A DNA stretch of 64,000 nucleotides, taken from contig NZ_GL890993.1 of the NCBI RefSeq assembly GCF_000212855.1, forward strand, positions 980,705-1,044,704, in the 5' to 3' direction. Below, in pieces: positions 45,467-54,871 of this stretch. The DNA is from Streptococcus sanguinis SK355 (GTDB lineage: Bacteria > Bacillota > Bacilli > Lactobacillales > Streptococcaceae). The stretch's first letter is position 1. Each line of letters opens with the position of its first letter. The position numbers and the translations under genes were made by a program. The notes under the pieces are model-generated. The model was not told the origin of the DNA, did not search any database, and was given only the letters and a program-made list of their open reading frames with translations.

Positions 45467-46825
45467 ATGAAGCAATTTATGCTGGCTGGTGTTTCCAGCG
45501 GTGTCGGAAAGACCACAGTTACCCTAGGGATTTTGAAAGCTCTGGCAGACAGAGGTTATCAGGTCCAGCCTTATAAGGTAGGACCTGATTATATTGATAC
45601 AGCTTATCATAGTCGGATTACCAAGCGACCGTCACGGAATGTGGACAGCTTTATGATACCGGACGATCAGAGTCTGGCTTGGTCCTACTACAAATGGCAT
45701 GGAGACGCAGATGTGGCAGTAGTTGAAGGGGTCATGGGCCTCTTTGATGGTCTGGGAACGGACAAGGACTGTGCGTCCTCTGCTTCTGTTGCTAAAAAGT
45801 TAGGTATTCCAGTTGTTCTCATCATCGATGGGAAGGCGACATCTACCTCGGCAGCTGCTATGGTCCATGGCTTTGCGACTTTTGATCCGGATTTGGATAT
45901 TGCTGGGGTCATTATCAATCGGGTGGCTTCTCAGAACCACTATGAACTCATCAAAGGTGCCATTGAGCGTTATACGGATGTGGAAGTGCTGGGCTATCTG
46001 CCTAAAAATGCAACAGCAGAGCTGCCATCGCGTCATCTGGGTCTAATCCCTGACGTAGAAATGGATGATTTGGACCGTCGATTTGAGGAATTGGGAGCGG
46101 CAGCAGCCAAGCATATAAATCTAGGCAGGCTGCTGGAGAAGGCAGAACTGCCCGATAAGCAGATGACAAATCCTTTTCATATCCACAATGATCAGCCCTT
46201 GACTCTGGCTTATGCTTTGGATGATGCTTTCCACTTTTACTACGAAGATAATCTAGACTTTTTAAGAGAGCTCAATGTCCAGCTAGTGCCTTTCAGCCCT
46301 CTGAAAGATAAGGAACTCCCAGCTGCAGACGCTTATTACTTTGGCGGCGGTTTTCCGGAAGTCTACGCTCAGGAGCTGATGGCAAATGCGACTTTCCGGG
46401 CTTCAGCCCTGAAGGCTCATGAGCAGGGACGGCCAATCTATGCAGAATGCGGCGGACTCATGTATCTGGGAGAACTGCTGGAAGTAGAGGGTCAGGTCTA
46501 TGAAATGGTCGGTATTTTCAAGGGCAAGAGCCTGATGACCCCCGGCCTGAAAAGCTTTGGCTACTGTCAAGCAGAAACGCAGATAGACGGGCTTTTTGGT
46601 CCTAAAGCTACAGCAGTCAGGGGACATGAGTTTCACCACTCGGTCTTTGAGACGGAGGAAGATACTGTCCTCAAGCTGGAGAAGGTCAGAGACGGTCAGG
46701 TCGTGGCTGCCTGGACGGGCGGTTATCAAAAGGGTCGGACCTTTGCCAGCTACCTGCATGTTCATTTTTATCAGGACGAGCAGCTGCTGGCCAACTGGCT
46801 GAACTATATCAAAGAGGCGAAGTGA
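45467..46825 (+). CDS. cbiA: Cobyrinate a,c-diamide synthase
   Basis: 452 aa from the ATG at 45467, behind GGAG; any earlier start would lie inside the terminator hairpin. An N-terminal P-loop synthetase (GVSSGVGKTTVTLG near residue 8) is joined to a class I glutaminase domain whose nucleophile Cys is in YAECGGLMYLGE near 326. With ATP and glutamine it amidates the a and c side chains of cobyrinate. It opens the cobalamin operon behind an attenuator. The next gene, cbiB, starts 1 nt after its stop. Confidence 0.95.
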   Translation: MKQFMLAGVSSGVGKTTVTLGILKALADRGYQVQPYKVGPDYIDTAYHSRITKRPSRNVDSFMIPDDQSLAWSYYKWHGDADVAVVEGVMGLFDGLGTDKDCASSASVAKKLGIPVVLIIDGKATSTSAAAMVHGFATFDPDLDIAGVIINRVASQNHYELIKGAIERYTDVEVLGYLPKNATAELPSRHLGLIPDVEMDDLDRRFEELGAAAAKHINLGRLLEKAELPDKQMTNPFHIHNDQPLTLAYALDDAFHFYYEDNLDFLRELNVQLVPFSPLKDKELPAADAYYFGGGFPEVYAQELMANATFRASALKAHEQGRPIYAECGGLMYLGELLEVEGQVYEMVGIFKGKSLMTPGLKSFGYCQAETQIDGLFGPKATAVRGHEFHHSVFETEEDTVLKLEKVRDGQVVAAWTGGYQKGRTFASYLHVHFYQDEQLLANWLNYIKEAK

Positions 46826-46826
46826 T

Positions 46827-47777
46827 ATGACACTCATTGCAATTTTTTTGGCTGTCTTACTGGACTGGCTGATTGGCGACCCCTATAGCTGGCCTCATCC
46901 AGTCAAGTGGATAGGTTCCTATATTTATCTATGTATGCGCCTGCAGGAGAAAAGGCAGTTTTCGCCCTATCTATTTGGTTTTTTTCTCTGGCTGACAACG
47001 GTTGCCTTGGCGCTGGGAGTTAGCTATGGACTGCTTTGGTTGGCTGGTCTGGTCCATCCTGTCCTCTACTGGACAGGATGGATTTACTTGGCCTATGCTA
47101 GTCTGGCGATTAAGAGTCTAGCTTTTGAGGCCCAGAAGGTTTACCGCACGCTCAAGTTTGGTACTTTGGAAGAAGCTAGAAAGCAAGTTGGCATGATTGT
47201 CGGACGCGAAACGTCTCAGCTGACGCCAGAGGAAATCAGTAAGGCGACCATTGAGACAGTAGCTGAAAATACCAGTGACGGGGTTATCGGACCCCTGCTC
47301 TGCCTCTTTCTGGGCGGACCTATTCTAGCTATGACCTATAAAGCCATCAATACCTTGGACTCTATGGTGGGCTATAAGACGGAGAAATATCGCAAAATCG
47401 GCTTGATATCTGCCAAGATGGATGACCTGGCCAATCTGATTCCTGCGCGTTTGACTTGGCTTTTCTTGATACTCAGCAGTCAGATTTTACTGCTGGATTT
47501 CAAGGGGGCTCTGCGGATTGGCTGGCGGGATCGCTATCAGCATGCCAGTCCCAATAGTGCTTTTTCGGAGGCAGTTGTGGCTGGGGCTTTGGGCATTCAG
47601 CTGGGTGGACCGCACGTCTATCACGGAGAGCTGATTGAGAAGCCAACTATTGGGCAGGCTTCCAGACCGGTTGAGGCAGATGATATTCAGACGGCTATCT
47701 CTTTGCTCTATACAAGCACCATGACAGGTTTAATCTTGTTCACTCTTTTTTATTTACTAATGCAAGCATATTTCTAG
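46827..47777 (+). CDS. cbiB: Adenosylcobinamide-phosphate synthase
   Basis: 316 aa membrane protein with several hydrophobic helices. LDWLIGDPYSWPHPVKWIG near the start and ENTSDGVIGPLLCLFLGGP near 150 are CbiB/CobD signatures, as is HASPNSAFSEAVVAGALG near 239. It attaches aminopropanol (or its phosphate) to the f side chain of adenosylcobyric acid, giving adenosylcobinamide (phosphate). Its place next to cbiA rather than near the end of the pathway shows the operon is not ordered by step. Confidence 0.95.
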   Translation: MTLIAIFLAVLLDWLIGDPYSWPHPVKWIGSYIYLCMRLQEKRQFSPYLFGFFLWLTTVALALGVSYGLLWLAGLVHPVLYWTGWIYLAYASLAIKSLAFEAQKVYRTLKFGTLEEARKQVGMIVGRETSQLTPEEISKATIETVAENTSDGVIGPLLCLFLGGPILAMTYKAINTLDSMVGYKTEKYRKIGLISAKMDDLANLIPARLTWLFLILSSQILLLDFKGALRIGWRDRYQHASPNSAFSEAVVAGALGIQLGGPHVYHGELIEKPTIGQASRPVEADDIQTAISLLYTSTMTGLILFTLFYLLMQAYF

Positions 47778-47786
47778 GAGTATACT

Positions 47787-48485
47787 ATGACATATATCCA
47801 AAATCCTTCCTCTATTGAGGAAAAGAGCTTTCAAATTATTCAGTCTATGATTACTGAAAAAGATCCTGATTATGTCTTCCATTCGGAAATGGAAGAGTCC
47901 ATTATCAAGAGGGCTATCCATACGACGGGAGATTTCGATTATCTCTATACTATGCGATTTGAGCATGACGTCCTTAAAAAAATAGAAGAGGTAATCAGAG
48001 CTAAGGGGACTATTCTCTTGGACTCTAATATCTCTCTCAATGGGATTAACAAGCGCGTGCTTGACCAGCTGGGTGTGAGCTACCGCTGTTTGATCAGCGA
48101 TGAAGAAGTGGTTGCGCTGGCCAAGGAAAAGCAGATTACCAGAGCTATGGCGGCTGTTGAGATAGCAGCAAAGATTGAAGGTCCTAAAGTATTTGCCTTT
48201 GGTGGTGCTCCGACTGCCTTGTCTTATCTGATTGAGCTGGCTGAGCAGGGACTGGTAGAACCAGACGCTGTGATTGGGGTTCCGGTCGGCTTTATCAATG
48301 TTGAAGAATCTAAAGAAGAGCTGCTTCAGTCAGGGCTTCCTGCCCTTGTCAATGTCGGCAGAAAAGGTGGCAGTACGATTGTGGTAGCCATTATTAATGC
48401 CATTATCTACCAGCTGAGAGAAGTGGTGACGGATGACTATGTCCGCTACTCTACACCATCCAGTAAAGAAGGAGGAAAGAACTAG
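47787..48485 (+). CDS. cbiC: Cobalt-precorrin-8 methylmutase, copy 1 (keeps catalytic His)
   Basis: 232 aa CbiC/CobH family. It moves the C-11 methyl to C-12 to make cobyrinate. His45 (AIHTTGDFDY) aligns with the catalytic His43 of Pseudomonas denitrificans CobH, and GRKGGST is kept. Other family motifs have changed: at 79-87 it reads DSNISLNGI where CobH has DAEMVAHGV, it has GGAPTA for GNAPTA, and FINVEESK for FVGAAESK. The next gene is a same-length paralogue that keeps these and lacks the His, so the two may act together. Confidence 0.93.
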   Translation: MTYIQNPSSIEEKSFQIIQSMITEKDPDYVFHSEMEESIIKRAIHTTGDFDYLYTMRFEHDVLKKIEEVIRAKGTILLDSNISLNGINKRVLDQLGVSYRCLISDEEVVALAKEKQITRAMAAVEIAAKIEGPKVFAFGGAPTALSYLIELAEQGLVEPDAVIGVPVGFINVEESKEELLQSGLPALVNVGRKGGSTIVVAIINAIIYQLREVVTDDYVRYSTPSSKEGGKN

Positions 48486-49190
48486 ATGTCCTATCTAAAA
48501 GCAGCACATAAGATTGAAGAGGCTAGTTTTAGCAAGATTCAGGAAATTATTGACCAAGAGCATCCAGATATTCAGTTTTCAGATCCTTTCGAAGAGGCAG
48601 TGCTCAAGCGGGTTGTCTTTACCAGTGCAGACTTTGACTACCTCTACAATATCAAATTTTCCAATCAGGTTATTGAGAAAATCCTCTACGTCCTCCGAAA
48701 CAAGGGTACGATTTTTACCGATACAACCATGGTCTTGGGTGGTTTTAATAAGAAATTGCTGGATGACCTAGGTGTTTCCTATCGCTGTCTGGTCAATGAG
48801 CCAGCAATCTTTAAGGAAGCTAAAGAAAAAGGGATTACTCGCTCCATGGCCGCTGTAGAATATTCAGCTAAAGTGGACGGTCCAAAGCTCTTTGTCTTCG
48901 GGAATGCTCCAACGTCTATCTTTAAGGTTTTGGATATGGTCGAAGAGAGGAGCTTGCAGCCAGATGCAGTTGTCGGAGTTCCAGTTGGCTTTGTCGGAGC
49001 AGCAGAATCCAAGCTCAAGCTGCATGAAAGTTCTGTGCCTTCTATCGCGGCACTGGGCCAAAAAGGCGGCAGTACTATTGCGGCGGCGGTCATCAATGCT
49101 ATTCTCTACCAGCTCAAGCTCGGCACTACAGATTATGAGCGTTACAGTGTTTCAGATAAAAAGCAGGCTCCGGAGAAAGGAGAGGGCTGA
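48486..49190 (+). CDS. CbiC paralogue, copy 2 (catalytic His replaced by Phe)
   Basis: 234 aa, colinear with copy 1 without gaps over most of its length, starting right after copy 1's stop. Position 45, the catalytic His, is Phe (VVFTSADFDY), and GRKGGS has become GQKGGS. But it keeps motifs that copy 1 lost: DTTMVLGGF at 79-87, GNAPTS, and the canonical GVPVGFVGAAESK. The frame is intact and the sequence well conserved elsewhere, so this is not a pseudogene. It is probably the partner subunit of a heterodimeric methylmutase, or a pigment-binding or chaperone-like protein; I favour the first. Confidence 0.9.
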   Translation: MSYLKAAHKIEEASFSKIQEIIDQEHPDIQFSDPFEEAVLKRVVFTSADFDYLYNIKFSNQVIEKILYVLRNKGTIFTDTTMVLGGFNKKLLDDLGVSYRCLVNEPAIFKEAKEKGITRSMAAVEYSAKVDGPKLFVFGNAPTSIFKVLDMVEERSLQPDAVVGVPVGFVGAAESKLKLHESSVPSIAALGQKGGSTIAAAVINAILYQLKLGTTDYERYSVSDKKQAPEKGEG

Positions 49191-50317
49191 TGATGGATGA
49201 ATACGCTTATGTCAATGGAAAGAAATTAAGAAAAGGTTTTACAACTGGTACTTGTGCGACGGCAGCGACTGTTGCAGCCTTGAGTATGATTCTAAATCAG
49301 GAAAGGGAAGAAAAGGTCACTGTTCATACGGCTTCAGGTGTGGAAGTGACCATGGATGTTCACAATCCTTCCTTCGGAACAGAAGAAGCGACAGCGGCCA
49401 TTGAAAAAGATGGTGGAGATGATGCGGATGCAACGCACGGCCTCTTGATTTATTCGACCGTGACCCTTCTGCCAGATCAGACGGAAATCGAGATTGACGG
49501 CGGACAGGGCGTCGGACGTGTGACTGAGAAGGGGCTGGCCTGCGATGTCGGCATGGCAGCCATCAATCCGACTCCTAGACGAATGATTGAGCAGCATGTC
49601 CGTGAGATTATCGGACCCAACTGTGGAGCGAGGGTCATCATTTCCGTTCCCGGAGGAGAAGAAACGGCCAAGCTGACCTACAATTCTAGACTAGGCATTA
49701 TCGGCGGTATTTCAATCTTAGGAACGACAGGGATAGTCAATCCCATGTCTGAAGAAAGCTGGAAGGCGGCTATCACGATCGAGCTGACTATGCTCTACAA
49801 TCAAGGGCATCGCTCAGTCGTCTTGGTGCCAGGGAATTACGGTGAAGACTTTGCGACTAACAGCATCGGTATTCCAGCCGGGCGCATCGTTAATATGAGT
49901 AACTTTGTCGGTCACGTCCTCAAAGAAGTCCAGCGCATCGGCTTTACCAAGGTTTTGATGATTGGCCACATGGGCAAGTTTGTCAAAGTGGCGGCTGGGA
50001 TTTTCTCTACTCACAGCAAGGACTCGGATGCTCGTATGGAAACGCTGGTGGCTAATCTAGCCCTGATGGGGGCGCCTATTGAGCTGCTGGAAAAGGTTGA
50101 CAAGTGCTTGACGACCGAGGCAGCTGGGACAGCCATTAAAGAATTTTCTTATGAGGGTGTCTATCAGGTCTTGGCGGATAAGATCAAGGCTAGAAGTGAG
50201 CGCCTGCTCCGCTATCGTAAGCCAGAAGTCAGTATTGAAGTGGTCGTCTTTGGGACTGAGGAAGGCTATCTGGCATCAACTCAGCCTTTAGAGCAGATAA
50301 AGGAGGAATGGACATGA
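49190..50317 (+). CDS. cbiD: Cobalt-precorrin-5B C1-methyltransferase
   Basis: 375 aa. LRKGFTTGTCATAATVAAL near residue 11 is the CbiD signature, with EIDGGQGVGRVTEKGL near 101 and the GHMGKFVKVAAGIFSTHSKDSD segment near 263. It methylates C-1 after ring contraction and loss of acetaldehyde; it is not related to the MTase fold of the other enzymes. The ATG overlaps the copy 2 cbiC stop (TGATG), and GAAAGGAG precedes it. Confidence 0.95.
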   Translation: MMDEYAYVNGKKLRKGFTTGTCATAATVAALSMILNQEREEKVTVHTASGVEVTMDVHNPSFGTEEATAAIEKDGGDDADATHGLLIYSTVTLLPDQTEIEIDGGQGVGRVTEKGLACDVGMAAINPTPRRMIEQHVREIIGPNCGARVIISVPGGEETAKLTYNSRLGIIGGISILGTTGIVNPMSEESWKAAITIELTMLYNQGHRSVVLVPGNYGEDFATNSIGIPAGRIVNMSNFVGHVLKEVQRIGFTKVLMIGHMGKFVKVAAGIFSTHSKDSDARMETLVANLALMGAPIELLEKVDKCLTTEAAGTAIKEFSYEGVYQVLADKIKARSERLLRYRKPEVSIEVVVFGTEEGYLASTQPLEQIKEEWT

Positions 50318-50940
50318 TTTATGTTATCGGAATTGGTCCGGGAGATCCGAGCTATGGTCTTCTGGGACAGGAAGCCTATTTTGAAAAGGCTGACCGCATT
50401 TTGGGCAGTGAACGCCATCTGGAAATTTTACCGCCGGCTTATAAGGATAAGGGCTTGGTTCCTCCTAAAAAATTAGCTGCGCTGGCAGAATTGCTGGAGA
50501 GCTTTGGTGAGGATGAAGAAATTCTATATCTGGCCTCAGGTGACCCGCTGATTTACGGCTTGGGCAAATGGCTGTCAGAGAAGTTCAAGGGGCGCGTGGT
50601 CATCTCGCCGGGTATCAGCGCTATGCAGTATCTGGCCAGCAGAATTGCCCTGCCCATGAACGATGCTTATCTGACGAGCAGCCATGCTAAGGCACCTAAC
50701 TTTGACTTGATTATGAGTCTGTCCAAAGTCTTTATGGTGACCGATCAGAAAGTTGGCCCCTACGAGATTGCTCAAGAGGCCGTTAAAAGAGGTTTAGATA
50801 AGGTGCTGGTCATCGGTGAGCAGCTGAGTTATGAAGACGAGCGTATTACCATTCTACCTGCGAGTGAGGTAGAAGACAGAGAATATGAAATGAATGTGGT
50901 GGTGGTGTTAGATGAGGGATTCGGAATTTATCAGGGCTAA
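50314..50940 (+). CDS. cbiE: Cobalt-precorrin-7 C5-methyltransferase
   Basis: 208 aa from the ATG at 50314, 7 nt after AAAGGAGG; this ATG overlaps the cbiD stop (ATGA). An ATG two codons earlier would be too close. It is a tetrapyrrole methylase: IYVIGIGPGDPSYGLLG near the start, LASGDPLIYG near 74 and ISPGISAMQYLASR near 98. It methylates C-5. In other organisms CbiE and CbiT are fused as CobL; here they are separate and overlap by 29 nt. Confidence 0.94.
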   Translation: MIYVIGIGPGDPSYGLLGQEAYFEKADRILGSERHLEILPPAYKDKGLVPPKKLAALAELLESFGEDEEILYLASGDPLIYGLGKWLSEKFKGRVVISPGISAMQYLASRIALPMNDAYLTSSHAKAPNFDLIMSLSKVFMVTDQKVGPYEIAQEAVKRGLDKVLVIGEQLSYEDERITILPASEVEDREYEMNVVVVLDEGFGIYQG

Positions 50941-51481
50941 AGTCCCTATGACTAAGGAAGAAGTCAGAGCCATCAGTTTGGATAAGTTGGAGCTGCATCG
51001 AGCTAAGCGCATGCTGGATGTCGGCTCTGGCACTGGCAGTGTCACAATTCAGGCAGCCCGAACCTATCCAGAACTGGAAGTAGTGGCAGTGGAGCGAAAT
51101 GAAGATGCGGTGGCCTTGACGCAGGAGAATATCCAGCACTTTGGCTGCCACAATGTCCGTCTCCATCAAGGACTGGCTCCGATTGAGCTGGAAGGCAGCT
51201 TTGATGCCATTTTTGTCGGAGGGACCGGGGGCAATATGCAGGAGATTTTCGACTGGTGTGCCCAGCTCATGGAACCGGGCGGTCGGCTGGTCTTGAACTT
51301 TATCCTGCTGGAGAATGCTCTGGAAGCAGCTCAAATAGCGGAGCAGATGGACTGGGAGGATTTAGAGATTGTATCAGTTCAGGCTAGTCGCTGGACAGCT
51401 ATAGGCAAGGGGCACTATTTCAAGCCTCAGAATCCGACCATTATCGTTTCCTGTAAGAAAAAAGAAAGAGAGGCTAATTGA
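50912..51481 (+). CDS. cbiT: Cobalt-precorrin-6B C15-methyltransferase (decarboxylating)
   Basis: 189 aa class I SAM methyltransferase: [16 protein letters not shown] is the typical CbiT start, [15 protein letters not shown] near 35 binds SAM, and [10 protein letters not shown] near 100 is in the active site. It methylates C-15 and removes the C-12 acetate carboxyl. It starts inside cbiE and its TGA shares a base with the cbiF ATG, so the three are tightly coupled. Confidence 0.94.
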   Translation: MRDSEFIRAKVPMTKEEVRAISLDKLELHRAKRMLDVGSGTGSVTIQAARTYPELEVVAVERNEDAVALTQENIQHFGCHNVRLHQGLAPIELEGSFDAIFVGGTGGNMQEIFDWCAQLMEPGGRLVLNFILLENALEAAQIAEQMDWEDLEIVSVQASRWTAIGKGHYFKPQNPTIIVSCKKKEREAN

Positions 51482-52254
51482 TGTCCAAAGTACATTTTGT
51501 TGGAGCAGGCCCAGGTGATGTTGAGCTGATTACGCTCAAAGGTTACAAGCAGCTATCTGAGGCAGATGTGGTCATTTACGCAGGCTCCTTGGTCAATCCA
51601 GACCTGCTCAACTACTGTAAAGAAGGAGCTGAGATTCACGACAGCTCTAGCATGCACTTGATGGAAATCATCGATGTCATGGAGGCTGGAGTCAAGGCTG
51701 GTAAAGATGTAGTCCGCCTGCAGACGGGTGATTTCTCCATCTATGGTTCCATTCGAGAGCAGATCGAAGAGATGAAGAAGCGTGACATAGAGTTTGACTG
51801 TACGCCGGGCGTCAGCTCTTTTCTGGGAGCTGCTTCCAGTATCGGGGCAGAGTATACTGTACCAGAGGTTTCTCAAAGCCTCATCATCACTCGGATGGCT
51901 GGCCGGACGCCTGTGCCAGATCGGGAAGCCCTGAAAAGCTATGCTCAGCACCGGACTTCTATGGCTATCTTCCTGTCCGTTCAAGGCATTGAAAAGGTCG
52001 TCAGTGAGCTGATCGAGGGTGGCTATCCTCCAGAAACGCCTGTGGCTGTCATTTACAAGGCTACTTGGCCGGATGAAAAGAAGGTCTTTGGCGATTTGAC
52101 AAATATTGCTGAGAAGGTCAAGGAAGCTAAGATTAGAAAGACAGCTTTGATTTTGGTCGGTGACTTTTTAGGTCAGGAATTCTACTATTCCAAGCTCTAC
52201 CATGCAGATTTTCAGCATGAGTTCAGACGGGGGAAGAGCAGCCATGCCAAGTAA
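51481..52254 (+). CDS. cbiF: Cobalt-precorrin-4 C11-methyltransferase
   Basis: 257 aa from the ATG at 51481. Tetrapyrrole methylase: [18 protein letters not shown] near the start, [15 protein letters not shown] near 80 and [20 protein letters not shown] near 102. It methylates C-11 of the contracted ring. Its end overlaps the cbiG start by 11 nt. The CbiF-then-CbiG order reflects successive steps in the pathway. Confidence 0.95.
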   Translation: MSKVHFVGAGPGDVELITLKGYKQLSEADVVIYAGSLVNPDLLNYCKEGAEIHDSSSMHLMEIIDVMEAGVKAGKDVVRLQTGDFSIYGSIREQIEEMKKRDIEFDCTPGVSSFLGAASSIGAEYTVPEVSQSLIITRMAGRTPVPDREALKSYAQHRTSMAIFLSVQGIEKVVSELIEGGYPPETPVAVIYKATWPDEKKVFGDLTNIAEKVKEAKIRKTALILVGDFLGQEFYYSKLYHADFQHEFRRGKSSHAK

Positions 52255-53305
52255 TTCTCAAGCCCGCTACGCAATCGCAACAGTGACAGCAGTCGGCAAG
52301 GACTTGGCTCTGACTCTGCGGGAGAAGCTGGGCAAGGAAATTCCTATCTATACGACGCCTCGCTTGGCAGATGACAGGGTCATTGCCATCGAAGGACGTG
52401 TGATTGAGGCGCTTGGTCAGCTCTTTCAGGAAGTGGATGTCCTCATTTGTATCATGGCTATCGGGGCAGTTGTGCGAGCTATTGCACCAGTCTTGAAAGA
52501 CAAGGCGACTGACCCAGCAGTGGTAGTCATGGATGAGAAAGCGACCAATGTCATCAGCCTGCTGAGCGGACATCTAGGCGGAGCCAATCAAGTGACGCTA
52601 GACATCGCAGAATTGCTCGGTTCAAATCCTGTTATCACGACAGCGACAGATGTGCAGAATGTAACAGCTCTGGACAATCTGGCCCAATCAGTCAATGGCT
52701 GGCGGCCGGAATTGAGAGAGTTCATCAAGCCTTTCAACAGCTATCTAGGCAGTGGCCGAACAGTCTATTTCTATCAGGAAAAGGACTGGGTCACGGACTT
52801 TCGTGGCCTAACTCTTGTGAGTGAAGAAGAATTGGCGGCTGTTCTCAAGGGAACGGAACCGCTGATTCTGCTGACTGCAGAAAAAAAGGACATTCAAAGA
52901 GAAAATCTGGCTCTCATCTATCCTCAACCCTATATCTTAGGAGTTGGTGCTAGGAAGGATGTAACTCCTGCTGTCTTCCGAGAAGGCTTTGAGGAATTTT
53001 GTCAGCAGCAGGGAATTTCTGCCAGTGAGATTTCTAAAATCGTCAGCATTGATGTCAAGAAGGATGAAGCAGCTATTCTAGCCTTGGCTGAGGAATTGGG
53101 CTGTCCCTTTGAGACCTTTAGTAAGGAAGAGCTGTCTGTAGTAGCAGACCGCTATCCTCAGTCAGAATTTGTCAAAAAGACAGTCGGAGTCGGCAGTGTA
53201 GCCTTGGCCAGCGCAGATCTGGCCAGTCAGGGTCAAGTCCTGACAGAGCGCTTTGCCAAGAACGGCTGTACCTATGCGCTTGCAAAAGCAATGACCAAAA
53301 AGTAA
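52244..53305 (+). CDS. cbiG: Cobalt-precorrin-5A hydrolase
   Basis: 353 aa from the ATG at 52244, which has GGGGGAAG upstream; earlier ATGs lie deeper in cbiF. Residues about 1-125 form the CbiG N-domain ([31 protein letters not shown] near 70, [13 protein letters not shown] near 100) and about 235-350 the C-domain ([12 protein letters not shown]). It opens the delta-lactone formed at ring contraction, releasing acetaldehyde. The N-domain, linker and C-domain order is standard. A 76-nt spacer with a hairpin follows, the first sizeable gap in the operon. Confidence 0.93.
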   Translation: MPSNSQARYAIATVTAVGKDLALTLREKLGKEIPIYTTPRLADDRVIAIEGRVIEALGQLFQEVDVLICIMAIGAVVRAIAPVLKDKATDPAVVVMDEKATNVISLLSGHLGGANQVTLDIAELLGSNPVITTATDVQNVTALDNLAQSVNGWRPELREFIKPFNSYLGSGRTVYFYQEKDWVTDFRGLTLVSEEELAAVLKGTEPLILLTAEKKDIQRENLALIYPQPYILGVGARKDVTPAVFREGFEEFCQQQGISASEISKIVSIDVKKDEAAILALAEELGCPFETFSKEELSVVADRYPQSEFVKKTVGVGSVALASADLASQGQVLTERFAKNGCTYALAKAMTKK

Positions 53306-53315
53306 ATCAAAAAGA

Positions 53316-53340
53316 GCAGACGGTCTTATGAACCAACTGC
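53316..53340 (+). repeat. Hairpin in the cbiG-cbiH spacer
   Basis: GCAG (53316-53319) pairs with CTGC (53337-53340), and GGT (53322-53324) with ACC (53332-53334), with a two-by-two internal loop. No T tract follows. Confidence 0.4.
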
Positions 53341-53381
53341 CATTATAGAATTTTATCATACCCATAAAGGAGAAAAAATAT

Positions 53382-54107
53382 ATGTTATACGTTATCGGAT
53401 TAGGCCCAGGTAAAAAAGAATTGATGTCACAAGAAGCATTGGCTGCTATAGCCGATTGTGAAATTATCGTCGGCTACTCAACTTATATGCGGTTGATTCT
53501 TGATTTGGTCAAGGACAAGGAGCTCGTAGCGAATGGTATGCGCCAGGAAATCGACCGTTGTCAAAAGGCCATTGATTTGGCTAGAGAGACTGGCAAAAAT
53601 GTCGGAGTTGTTTCCAGTGGAGATGCCGGGGTCTATGGAATGGCTGGCTTGATTTTAGAATTGCTGGGAGATGCTAGTGATGTAGAAGTTAAGGTGGTTC
53701 CAGGTATTACAGCTAGTCTGGGTGCAGCTGCAGCGATGGGAGCTCCCCTTATGAATGACTTCTGTCACATCAGTCTGAGTGATTTGATGACGCCTTGGGA
53801 AATGATTGAGAAGCGTCTGCATGCCGCAGCTCAAGGTGATTTTGTTGTCTGTCTCTACAACCCTCGGAGTAAGGGACGTCCAGACCATTTGGCAAAAGCA
53901 CTTTCTATCATGTCTGAGTACAAGTCAGAGGATACTATTGTCGGTATCGGTAAGGACATTGGCCGTAAGGATGAGGAAATCATCTTGACGACTATCAAAG
54001 ACTTGGATGAGACTTTGGTAGATATGACGACAATCGTTCTCGTTGGTAACAAAGAAACTTATGTTAAAAACGGACGCATGATCACACCTCGAGGATATAC
54101 TTTATGA
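53382..54107 (+). CDS. cbiH: Cobalt-factor III / precorrin-3B C17-methyltransferase
   Basis: 241 aa tetrapyrrole methylase: LYVIGLGPGKKELMS near the start, GVVSSGDAGVYGMAG near 77, VVPGITASLGAAAAMGAPL near 106 and CLYNPRSKGRPDHL near 157. It methylates C-17 and brings about ring contraction. It has the plain catalytic domain without the C-terminal ferredoxin-like extension seen in some species. AAAGGAG precedes the start; its stop overlaps cbiJ (ATGA). Confidence 0.95.
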   Translation: MLYVIGLGPGKKELMSQEALAAIADCEIIVGYSTYMRLILDLVKDKELVANGMRQEIDRCQKAIDLARETGKNVGVVSSGDAGVYGMAGLILELLGDASDVEVKVVPGITASLGAAAAMGAPLMNDFCHISLSDLMTPWEMIEKRLHAAAQGDFVVCLYNPRSKGRPDHLAKALSIMSEYKSEDTIVGIGKDIGRKDEEIILTTIKDLDETLVDMTTIVLVGNKETYVKNGRMITPRGYTL

Positions 54108-54853
54108 TGAAATTACTGCTGGGAGGGACATCCGACAGCACCGCTATTTTAGAAGTGCTTGACCGTTTGAAAATTGATGTGACCAGCTCTGTTGTCACAG
54201 ACTACGGCCGGCACTTGGCTTCCAAATATGGCCAGCCGGTCATTCAGGGCCGGCTGACAGCCGAGGATATGGTTGCCTTCATCAAAGAGAATGATGTGGA
54301 TGAAATCATCGATGCCACCCATCCTTTTGCGGATATCGTTTCCAAGGAAGCCATTCGGGCAGCAGAGATGGCCGGTGTATCTTACCTGCGCTTTGAGCGT
54401 CAGGCGACCTTGGATTTGAGCGGAGCCATCGTGGTCCACTCGACCCAAGAAGCCATTGATGAGATTGCCAAGCGCGGCTACAAGACAGTCTATCTGGGAA
54501 CAGGCAGCAAGACTCTGCCACTCTTTGTCAAGGGCTTGCCAGAGCAGCGGATTGTCGTTCGCGTTCTGCCGACTTCAGAAGTGCTTCTGGCCTGCGAAAG
54601 TCTGGGACTGGTAGCGGATCAGATTGATGCGATCAAGGCTCCATTTTCCAAAGAGTGTAATAAAGAGCTCTTACTGCGCTCAGGAGCAGATGTCTTTATT
54701 TCCAAGGAGAGCGGTACAGTCGGTGGTATTCGTGAAAAGATTGATGGCTGCCAAGAGCTGGGGATGGACTGCATTATCATCTCTCGGCCAATTGTGGCCT
54801 ATCCGCAGATGGTTTCTAACTTGGAAGAGTTAGAAGCTTATCTGACAAAATAG
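54104..54853 (+). CDS. cbiJ: Cobalt-precorrin-6A reductase
   Basis: 249 aa. LLLGGTSDSTAILEVL near the start binds NAD(P)H, and IDATHPFADIVSKEAIRAAEMAGVSYLRFER near 68-98 is the CobK/CbiJ signature. It reduces the C18-C19 double bond of the macrocycle. ATG overlaps the cbiH stop at 54104-54107. There is an in-frame ATG one codon later, so the start is uncertain by one residue. cobA-hemD follows after 18 nt. Confidence 0.93.
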   Translation: MMKLLLGGTSDSTAILEVLDRLKIDVTSSVVTDYGRHLASKYGQPVIQGRLTAEDMVAFIKENDVDEIIDATHPFADIVSKEAIRAAEMAGVSYLRFERQATLDLSGAIVVHSTQEAIDEIAKRGYKTVYLGTGSKTLPLFVKGLPEQRIVVRVLPTSEVLLACESLGLVADQIDAIKAPFSKECNKELLLRSGADVFISKESGTVGGIREKIDGCQELGMDCIIISRPIVAYPQMVSNLEELEAYLTK

Positions 54854-54871
54854 TGAATAAAAGGAGAAAAA

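Noticed and set aside
48486..49190. Copy 2 cbiC as a decaying pseudogene
   Set aside because: Frame is intact, length is normal, and several family motifs are better kept than in copy 1.
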